From Mimachlamys varia (lineage: Eukaryota > Mollusca > Bivalvia > Pectinida > Pectinidae), in contig OX392530.1 in the NCBI GenBank assembly GCA_947623455.1, positions 1,773,501 through 1,837,500 on the forward strand: a stretch of 64,000 nt of DNA, in the 5' to 3' direction. Numbering within the stretch: position 1 is the stretch's first letter; each line of letters opens with the position of its first letter. The notes beneath the pieces were generated by a model. It was given only the letters and a program-made list of their open reading frames with translations. It did not search any database and was not told where the DNA came from. A program made the position numbers and the translations under genes. This document shows positions 28,301-40,300 of the stretch, piece after piece.

Positions 28301-31300
28301 CCAGTTTAAATTACCTAAGGAGATCTGGTCCCCAATCCATGCAGTAGTAGATTTATGGTTTATAAGTCCGACAAAAGTTTATAATTGGATAAAACTCCGA
28401 ACTTCCAAACTAACCTTTCCAATATCCCTACTTGAGGTAACATGATAAAGTCCCACTTAATTTAGTTTGTTTTATATCCCCTTGATATCAATTCCAATAA
28501 ACATTTTTAACACTCTCTCTCTAGATTGTTTAGACAACGGTAGAAAGCAGAGGTCTTTAAAAAAGATCAGACAAAATAGCTCAAATCTGTTTTACATAAT
28601 AACATGATATCATGATACAAGACAAGGTTGTGTCGGGTTTAAAACGAAAACCTCAAAATAATAAAATCTGACAAAAGCTAAACCTGCTTTAAGCTATGAT
28701 CTTGATAAGAAGGTTCTATCAGTATAAATTGTGTATAAGAGTGGATGTGTAATGTATTGGGGTGTCATCATTATATATAAACCTACAGGAAGAATGTATT
28801 GGATATGTATCCCAATATATGTGGTCACAGGGAAAGGTGTTCATTTTAGAGTGAATTTGTTGTTCAGATTTTATCAGGTCTTAGATTTACATTTTTTCTT
28901 ACAATGTCAATCAATGATTATGAAATTTCAACCAATTCCAATCATTAGTTAAAAATATTACTGTTTATCTGGTTATTGTCAAATCTGTAGGCATTTGTAA
29001 GAATTTCCTGAGTTAAAACACCCAACACATTTGAGGCAAAAATATTACGATACAGCAATATTTCGATTCTGTACAATATGCCTGTGTAATTGCAATATAC
29101 CATTTAACCAATATCACTGTCATGTTTGATGTCTATAATGTTTGGCAGCATCTTAGTCCTCTAGTTCATATCTATAAACATAAAAATCTAAACCGTCACT
29201 GATCAAGGCGCCGCCTTAATGCCCCCTGAATTAGAAAACCCTTCAGCATGACCCCCACATAACACCACAGTGTCACATACTGTCTGTACCCGCCAACACT
29301 GATCACTTACTTCTCACACGACCCCCACATAACACCACAGTGTCACATATTGTCTGTACCCGGCAACACTGATCACTTACTTCTCACACGACCCCCACAT
29401 AACACCACAGTGTCACATACTGTCTGTACCCGCCAACACTGATCACTTACTTCTCACACGACCCCCACATAACACCACAGTGTGACATACTGTCTGTACC
29501 CAGCAACACTGATCACTTACTTCTCACAGGACCCCCACATAACACCACAGTGTCACATATTGTCTGTACCCGCCAACACTGATCACTTACTTCTCACAGG
29601 ACCCCCACATAACACCACAGTGTGACATATTGTCTGTACCCGGCAACACTGATCACTTACTTCTCACAGGACCCCCACATAACACCACAGTGTGACATAC
29701 TGTCTGTACCCGGCAACACTGATCACTTACTTCTCACAGGACCCCCACATAACACCACAGTGTGACATACTGTCTGTACCCAGCAACACTGATCACTTAC
29801 TTCTCACAGGACCCCCACATAACACCACAGTGTGACATATTGTCTGTACCCAGCAACACTGATCATTTACTTCTCACAGGACCCCCACATAACACCACAG
29901 TGTGACATACTGTCTGTACCCGGCAACACTGATCACTTACTTCTCACAGGACCCCCACATAACACCACAGTGTGACATATTGTCTGTACCCGGCAACACT
30001 GATCACTTACTTCTCACAGGACCCCCACATAACACCACAGTGTCACATACTGTCTGTACCCGGCAACACTGATCACTTACTTCTCACAGGACCCCCACAT
30101 AACACCACAGTGTGACATATTGTCTGTACCCGGCAACACTGATCACTTACTTCTCACAGGAACCCTACATAACACCACAGTGTGACATACTGTCTGTACC
30201 CAGCAACACTGATCACTTACTTCTCACACGACCCCCACATAACACCACAGTGTCACATACTGTCTGTACCCAGCAACACTGATCACTTACTTCTCACAGG
30301 ACCCCCACATAACACCACAGTGTCACATACTGTCTGTACCCAGCAACACTGATCACTTACTTCCCACAGGACCCCCACATAACACCACAGTGTCACATAC
30401 TGTCTGTACCCAGCAACACTGATCATTTACTTCTCACAGGACCCCCACATAACACCACAGTGTGACATACTGTCTGTACCCAGCAACACTGATCATTTAC
30501 TTCTCACAGGACCCCCACATAACACCACAGTGTCACATATTGTCTGTACCCGGCAACACTGATCACTTACTTCTCAAAGGACCCCCACATAACACCACAG
30601 TGTGACATATTGTCTGTACCCAGCAACACTGATCATTTACTTCTCACAGGACCCCCACATAACACCACAGTGTCACATACTGTCTGTACCCAGCAACACT
30701 GATCACTTCTCATCACTATATCATACCCTTCTCCAGTCTTCCATGGAAACATTTTGTGTATGTATACCCTGTTTTTGACACAAGATTATATAACATTTAC
30801 CCATTAACCCTCCCTCATTAAAAGGGAGACTCCCTCATTTTGACCATAATTTACCAATCTCCCTCAAAATCTCCCTCATTTAAGTCCAAACTCAAAATCT
30901 ACATCCTGTGGTCAAATGATCTCCTAGTTACTGTAGGGTATGTGTAATGACCATAACAGGTGTGTCTGGATCAAATGAATACTTTTGGAAGTTGTTTTGA
31001 TACATAAAAAGAGGAAAACAAATTGAGTAATGCAGTTTTAGACATATTTCACGCACTTTCTCTTTCATTGGAAATGTGGAATGAGGGAGGAAAACAAATT
31101 GAGTAATGCAGTTTTAGACACATTTCACGCACTTTCTCTTTCATTGGAAATGTGGAATGAGGGAGATCTCCCTCATTGGAGGTTTGATAGGTTAACACCT
31201 ATGTCTTTGTGAAGTTTAAAATTTACCCCTTTCAAAAAATATTGTTTTAAAATTCTTGTTAGTATTTTTTTTTTAATAGATTTACATGATTGAAAACTTG

Positions 31301-34300
31301 TACAGTAAATTAATTGATTGATATCACATATAGCGGTCTTATCACAGTAGGAGGAGCTCAAGCCTTTAGATCAATATAGAGTATAAGCTACTGTCTGAGG
31401 GGTGGTGGGTCAATATTTGGGACACAGCCAGAGTTGTACTGGTTATTATATAAGTTAAATCTGATAAACATTCTCATTTTTAGAAATCAATTTTACAGTA
31501 AGAAAATTTAGACACCAAGTAATTGGGATCCTGAATCCATTCACCCCTCAAGACCAATTTCAACTCTTCCAAATCAAATGTTGGAAGAGTTCATTATTAA
31601 GTTTCAGGGTTGATGAGTTAAACATCAATCAATATTACTAGTTTTACGTTTTTCTGTAGTCAACATGACCTCATGTGTTCTATTACCCAGTATTTGACCA
31701 ATTTAAGGGTAGTACTGTGTATTCCTCTTTATATGTTGCATTTGACAGAAAAAAAACATGACATTAACAGGAATGTGACATTACAAGAGAAACATGTTTT
31801 TCCTCTAAATTATCTCCATAACTAAATGTAAGCTATTCAATGAACATTTAAAGATGCCATTTTTTCATCAAAAAAAATATTTTTTGGTTATTTTTTATTT
31901 TCTATGCAATATTTTGCACAAGTTGTATCTGAAATCAATGGAAATGCCATCATTTTGTGGATATTTTATGTGATTGGTTAAAAAAAAACTTGATATTAAG
32001 AGGAGATCACTTCAAAATACATGACATTAACCAAATAAAATTACATAGATTATATAGAGAGGAAAATGGTGTTTTGGAAAAACATGATTTTAAGAACAAT
32101 GTGATATTAACAGGGGTAATATTACGTGTAATCTGCAAAAAATAATAACTTCTTGCTGTACAGTTACAACAGCATTATGAAAATTTGTTAATTTATTACA
32201 GGTAAAACGCAGTACTACCATCATCATCTACCTGTATAATCTATATTAAAGCTCAATCAAAATCCAGTTAAATTGTGTAATTCTGGAAATGTTCAATACT
32301 GTAACCACTTGTGAATTTGGAAAGGAAAACAAGGTTTGGAACTCTTGAGTAAGAAAATAAACAAGTTATTAAACAAAATGAATTATACATTGTCAAAAAC
32401 ATGTAAAACTATACAAAATCAAAACATGCAACATCATATATAATTAAAACAGTATATGTTAAACTACACAAAATCAAAATAAACAAAAATTTATATCACA
32501 ACACAAACAGATAACAGACTTAACAAAGGTTAAACTCTTAACTTAGTGCCCCAGAGAAACAAAAGTGTCCTAGCTGTAGAACATTATAGTACTACCTTCA
32601 TTGGTTTGCTGTATTTGTACGCGGGTAAGTAAATTGTGCAGGTCACAAAAATCACACACAAAAGTAAAACACCTGGCATACATGTAAACACCGTCATAAT
32701 AGGGATGACGTCATCCGATTGTCACATGGCGCCAAATCATAACAAAACCCCTTCCCTGAAGTCCAATTTTTATCTACCATTGTGGCTTATCAAGGGGAAT
32801 ATCAACACTTTCGGGAAAGGCCTATACCGTAGAAGTAATTATTTTGGCACTCTCAAATTTTAGTACATAACCACATTTAAACAGATAAGTACAATGATAA
32901 ACTGACACACTCACAATACTTGCTGTAGAAAGTAATATACAGAAACTGTAATTATCACAATTATAACTTAGACGAATGCTTTCAGCATCACACAATTTGA
33001 GACAATATATATTATACGTGTATATAGATAACTTGTTGTAAAACAAACTCCTCCGATGGACGCAATGAGTTTTCTTCCATGGTTTATCTGCTGGTGGTTG
33101 ATTATCTTAAGTTCAGATTTATCATGGTAAAGTAAATTTTACCATACAAAACTTACACACTGAATAACTTGTTTTTGTCTAATCAATTATTGATAAAAAC
33201 ATGAAACGTAATACGTTTTCTATCTAGGGATAATTCATGCAAGTAAATATATCTTTATGTCAGGCACATGCAGACAAACAACGGGATAGCACTGTTAAGT
33301 GATAATTCTAGGCAAATTTCTTCACCATTTATGTCTAAATTTTGCTGTAGGTATTCAATAACTGGAGGTTGACCTCTTTTCAAAACAAAATTCTCCAATG
33401 AAAGAAATGCTTGTATAAACTATTTCCAGTACTTGACTGATTCATATGAAATTCCATCAGAAATTTTGTCTAAAATATTGACATGTTGATATAATTAAAT
33501 GTCCTATTATAGAGAAAAATATTCATACATAAAATTTTTACGTTTACACTTTTATTTATGATAAAAACTCTTGAAATTATTCCCACCTACCTGAAAAGTG
33601 TTTATTCCCAAAATTTCTACATTGGGCACTAATTGTTTTGAATTAGAAGGGATACATATTGATAATGGTAAGGGCTTGTGTCAGAAGGACGAAACAAATT
33701 AATATGATTTATGATGACTATTCAGTTAAAATTAATTTTTCTTTATTCCAAAAATTAATTTCAAATTCATCAGCTGAACTCATTCAACCCGAAATTTCAT
33801 AATAAACTATTCCATCCTTTGAATTGGAAAAGTTTAAATGTGTTTTAAAGGGTGAATGCATGAGTTCAGAAGAAACTATAATATAAAAGTTCAAACATTT
33901 CACTATTTTTAATTTTGGACCATAACCTTACCCCAACTGAATTCTTGTTTCATTGTTTTTGGTTATGAATGTGGACACACAAAAAGCACATTTTGTACAA
34001 ATGCAATGGTTACCATGACGGTTTATCAATGAGTATGTATTAGGCTGTTAACACGATCGTGCAATGAACATACCTTTTTCCGTCTCTGAAACATGGTAGG
34101 TTTATATTTTAAATACAAAATTAACACATGACAGAGTGGCCCTTACTTAAAAACCCATACACTATCACAAAGACATTACAACATATATATTCCGAGAAAA
34201 CATACTTCACATTTATCAAAACAGTTTTCCCTCAACACTGAATTTGGTTTGTTGTATTTGGATAGAAAATGACAGAAAAATTGTAAAAATAAAATCAATA

Positions 34301-37300
34301 AATAAATCCAGTTGAGTCCTACCCTCTCAAGACTAATGGCAAAAGAATAAACAAAGCTCTTCACCAGTCTATATAGGATTAGTTTACCACACCGAGTGGT
34401 ATCTAAGAGACTTCTGAGAGTTCCATATCCCAAGTGAAGGATATAGATACGGTATAATGTAGAATGTTTAAACACAAAACTTACACAGACATTATATTTA
34501 ATCAAAACTGTCGCTTTTTCATGATCTAGTAAAGTTTTTCACTAAAGCGGTAGAAAAAAAAACAGAAAAAAATGCCCCCATTTTCATTTTCATGTAAGAA
34601 TAAAATCGTAGGATGGAAAACAATGATATTAAACCACAACATGGTGTCAAACATGAAATGCATATTGTAAAATTCAGATATAATGGTAGGATGACAAGAG
34701 TCTGGAACATTACTGTAAAACTCAAAGTGAAAAGTTATTAAAATTCTGGAGTTAGACAAGGCTTTCCAATTGCAGTTATACCATTTTTGTGAAAATTTAT
34801 TAAAATTTTTGAGTAAGACAAGGCTTTCCAATTTCAGTAATACCATTTTAAAATTCTCAAAGTTTGATGCAAATTGGTGGGTAAAATCTTCACCAAATCA
34901 GAACTTAACCTGAATTTTATCCTTATACAATTTCTGACCAAACCATGTTTCAACATCTATCCATTAAAGAGTAAATGATTACGAGTGGAAACAAAATTAG
35001 GACGGAATGACGGCCAATAGTATAAAATAAGCAACGCTAAATTACTATTCACAAGGCGAAATTTTTGCTTACAAAAATTCTTTTTGAACATGAAGTCCCT
35101 GATCAATTAATGTCCTATTTCCATAAAAAAAAACACTACAACAAATCATATATCATTTTTCAGCGTAGTATTCAATGGAAAAAAAAATGAAAAAATATAC
35201 CATTAAAAATTTGATAAGAGTCTTTCTACACACTAAACTATTTAATAGTTGAAACAGTGTATTTGTACAATATATTATAACAAAATATCTATCTACAGTA
35301 ATAACACCACCAGAACATACTGTCATTTTTAACATGCTGTCTATACAGGAATAACACCACCAAATGTATCATGCTCCATAACATGCTTTATTATTCTAAA
35401 ATATACATACAGCTAAAACTAGGCATACATTACATAAATACAAATGTATTACATTTCAATTCCTGCCATCTTTAGGTTACCAATATCATGTGTTCAAACC
35501 CATCTTTTTTACAATCAACTTTGTTCAAAATTATCTCCTTTAAATATTTGATAAAAAAAAAATCCTTTAATATGACTGACTTTGTTTAAAACTTTAAAAA
35601 AATCTTTTTAATAGCAAAAGCGCAAAAAAATACAAAACCATAATAGTGCTCTGTGTATATATGTGAAAAAAAGAAATTTAGTCTGAAGAAAAATTAAGGT
35701 GAAATTTAATGCACAAGAGAAAAAGGAAATTCTGGTTTGAATTATATATCTGTATCAAGGAAATTTAGTGCTCATTTTAGACATACAATATTAGAAATAA
35801 GTTTGAATTATACAATAAAGAAGTACCAAGCAAAACTGAAGTTTATAATCAAGATTTAAGTAGAGTTTCTTATAATAGATAGCACTGGCGGATACAGATC
35901 ATGCAATAACATGCAATATACATGCAAACTTTTCTATCAGTTGCACACAAAACAAAGCGGACTTACATCATCATCAAGATGAATACTCATGCTAGTATCG
36001 GACATGACAGACCGATTATCCTGGTGTGATCGGCGATTCATCGGCTGTACAGGGGGTTGATAACTCTTGCGTGGTCTTGCCTCTACAACCCCTTTGCCTG
36101 GACGCTGGCGGCGGTCTGTGGTTATGTTTTCTTTCAAATTCTCATACTGAAAAATTCCCCAGATAGCTTTCTTCAGTATTTAACTTACAGGAGCAAGATC
36201 AGAGTTTGTTTGATTGATTTCAGATTTTTAAAAGATTTCTTTGTTATTCCAAATTCTTTGAAAACTTAATTTACTTAACAGCAACTTTGACCAATTAGAC
36301 TCCAATGTGTAGAGTTTGGAGAAATGTCTAAACAGGAAATCGGGTAGCGTTTCTTCATTTGAATTTGGTTAAATGCAAATTTAATGTATTCACTATTGTA
36401 ACAGAACGATGTTTACCGTCAGAAAATAAAGCCGGGAACTCTGTGTTAACTTATCGGAACTCAAGCTATAGTGTCACTGTGTGTACCGCTGTATAAAATC
36501 AGGGCAATGGTAGGACCATATATACGATTGCTTTTTACTTGAACTAACCTGCTATTGTTATTCAGACATTCATAATCATATAACCATGTATCAAGCTCTA
36601 GTTTATGAAAATACTTTCCAACTTTCACATTTTAACTTATTATATAAATTCCAATCTAAATGTTTTTGTTATCGAGGATTAGAAGACATATATACCAGGT
36701 GAATGAACAGGTTCAATAACACACAGGTAAATCCACATTAATCAAAAAGACACACGAGCAATCCAAACTGGGGTTAGGTTTAATTGTACAGCGCAGGCAC
36801 ACTATTATTTTTGCAGTACAGAAAACTTCAATTAGGTAACTTCCCTTCATTTTTGACGTTGAATGGTATGTTTTTTTCAATTTTTTTTTAATTCATTTCT
36901 CATTTTGTATTGAAATTTTGTTTTTTGTTGAATAGTCCCTCCTGGGACCCAGAAGACAAACTTTTTCCTTATCTACACTCAATGGACGTTTCATTCTTAG
37001 GGGATTCCCCCACTTTTATTTATTTCAGTGTCATATTTTGTTAACTTGTCCTCCATTACTAGAAAATGTTCTGTATTAAAATTGCAGATACTTTACTAAT
37101 TTCATTTAGAGCAGTAAAAAGTATATATTTTAGAACGTGAGAATCGGCTTGGCGCCTCACCTCCAGTTGTAGCTGTCGGATCTCCCGGTCAGTCGAGAGA
37201 TGAGGGTGGGTGCGAGCACGATCGGTGCGACGCGGAGACAACCCTAACTTCTGGTCCGTGTCGTCCAAAGTGTCCAACAACATCCTTTCCTCTAGGTGGC

Positions 37301-40300
37301 GCAAATCTCGCATCTTATTTTGTTTCTCCTTGTAATTTTTCAGTTCCGCCACCTTGGCAAATTTATATTTAGATGATTCATTTCGTTTCCATAAGTCCTG
37401 CACTAACTTCAATTTTTGTTTAAGCATTCCTTTCAGCCAGCAATAAATCTCAGTAAAAAGAACATAATCTCGTAATTTACAGGGTAGTCCACCATTAAAG
37501 AGACGTTTTCAAAACTAAATTTCTAAATTACAGAATCTGTTGAGTAAATCTACAATATTCCCTTTACACTAAACTCATCCACCTCTGCAGTTTTATAATG
37601 AACTATAGCAGCCTTTGAATTGGAAGAGTTCAAATGTGTCTTCAGGGGTGAGAATGAGTTAAAGAAGTGTCTGTTAGAATGAGTGATAGAAAGTTTTCCC
37701 TGACGACTATTTCTCTCACCAGAAGCATGGTGGAGGCCATTATATTTGTTATTATCATGTAATTTGTGCAAATGTATGAGATGTCAGGAAATAAAATACC
37801 TTATACATTGGACTGTGTCAGAAATATCATTTAAACCTGTAGAGTGTTTCATCAGATGACATAAAGAATTGGACAAACCCTTTTTTATCAAGTTGAAAAT
37901 GCAAACTTTTAATTGAGATTTAAGAAATAATATTCAATTCTTTCTGCTTTTGAATATACCTTCATGCTTTTGTTTCTGTTGTTTGGTAATCAGTATTGGT
38001 CTCCCTATAGGTATAAACACTTCAATCACTAAACAAACAGTTAACTGTCTTTAACAAAAATGTTATCATAGTTTACTTTAGCAACATGATCAGAACCATT
38101 AGTAGATTTTTTGAAAATTCTTAACATTAGTTGTCTGCCAATTAACCATACAAATGACATATCAGTTACAATAATGATTTCAAACGTGTGCATCACTTTT
38201 TTAAAAAGATATTTAACATCATTGAAATATCAACCTAAAGTACAATCTAGCTGCTACCTAAAATGATCGTGCTACTTTTTAATTGTGCATATTTATAAGG
38301 GTGCAATGATTCCTCTTACCAGGTAAAAACTGACAACATGCATTTCAACATTAAGTGATATCACTCCAAATGAAAAAACATTTCAGCATTAAGAATGATC
38401 TCACTTCGAACGAAAAACATTCTTTTTGTGTAAATATGGCAACATAAATGATTTACATGGAGAAAAAAAAACATGGATGCAGGGTAAATTTATATCTGAA
38501 AGCTAGCTACTACAGTTCATGCATTAGATACAAACTTGATGTACATTCATTCTTATATATTGGCATCATGTGTTCAATCAAAATAAGCCAAAGGCCAAGA
38601 GGGCCTGTATCACTCACTTGAAACATTAAGCACACATGGGAAATTCCATTAAATATGATATTGCAACATTTTTTCCAAAATATTGGCTCTGTCTCTCAGT
38701 AATAAATTGAAAAATATCCTAAAGTTGGGCAGGTTTTAAAGATTTTGAACTTCAATTTCCCTAATGGCCCCATATCTCTGAGTGTTCATTCTCTCCAATC
38801 TGAGTTGTTTTTTGCCAACACTCTGAAGCAGGAAGGGGGGGGGGGGTGGAGGTAAGGGTCAGGTTTAGTCAAAATCTGCTAAGCTTCTCAGGAATAGTAG
38901 TGTTTTATAGGTTGAACAACAGAGCAATGATGCTGTACCACAACATAATTAGCTGAATGGTTCTTTGGACCAGGTGAGTACAAAAATAGAAAAAAAATCA
39001 TAAAGTTCTTCATATACAAAAAACCTGTCATATACATCACAGTTTTAACAACACTATAACAACATGCACTAACACAATTCTCCAATGGTGTATCACTGCT
39101 GTGTAAGATCATCCCCGTCATGCATATCATAATTCAGTGATTTCTACATTTCTATTGGTGTAAGACTGCAGTGTCAAAAGCATTGATACCAATTGTGTAC
39201 GGCCTATCATTTTTTCCACCTTGGTGTATGGATCATAGTTACTCCAATCATGTTTATATATATATGAGAGGTGCAATGGCTACTTACTAAGAAATACAGC
39301 TGAAAGAAAACACCATCCAATGATGAAAATGATATTGCCAAAGAAACAATTAATTCTATGACAGGGACAACTATATATAGCTTACTGCTCTTTCAAATTT
39401 CAATCTCAACATTTCTTCAGATTACAATAAATCACCATCAGTGATCGATCTACTAATATTTTCCACGGGTCTTTTTTCATTTGTTGCCAAAACAATGGTT
39501 CCCACAATGTTAAATTTAACAATTTCCGGAAATTCAATGGGTCCTTTCATAATTCTATCAGTACATGTACAGGACGCGGGATGCGTACATAGATTAATCA
39601 CTTGGTTACAGTAAATAACTGTATAATTGATACAGTCGATATTGTTATAGAATGTAGTTCACTTTTTAGACTGGTGCAATCATATGTCTTTGCTTAGTTA
39701 AGTAAATTATATAGCCATTTAATATTATAATCCTGAATTCTAAAATCTCTCTTTACCTAACTTACTATCATCAAAGTTTTTACAAATGCGAATGGTTATA
39801 CATCTAGCCTAATGACAGGACATCTAAATTGTATTATATATAACACCTGTCAGGTTATTTGTCATTCAATAAAGATGTGGAATAAAAATGATACAACACA
39901 TGCCGAAAAAACATGCAAATGAGTCTTGAAACTGTGAGAACACTATTGTGATGTATATATCTTTTGTTATAGAGAAAAATCATTGTTAACACATTGATAA
40001 GAATGTATACAATACATGGAATCGAACACTTGTGTTCATGTAATAATGAATTTATCAAACTTGTTTATCAATTTCAATAATCAAACCCTTTTAATGAATT
40101 CATTATTACATGAACACCTCTTTTATATCCTCTATTTATTGGTCATTTAATACATTGGACAAGTTGACAAAATTGATAACAAATAATTTCCCCACTAGAT
40201 ATATAATATTATATGGTAATGGTTACTTTACCATTTCATTTTATAAAAAAAAACATTAAGTGTTTCAAAAATAGCCAATTGTGAAAAGTTTTCATGTTGA

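Noticed and set aside
29251..30708. CRISPR-like regular repeat
   Set aside because: Units abut with no unique spacers, and the context is a eukaryotic intron.
32582..32676. 31-codon minus frame beginning with a hydrophobic, signal-like stretch
   Set aside because: It stops at once and has no second exon or homology. A short hydrophobic run is expected by chance in AT-rich DNA.
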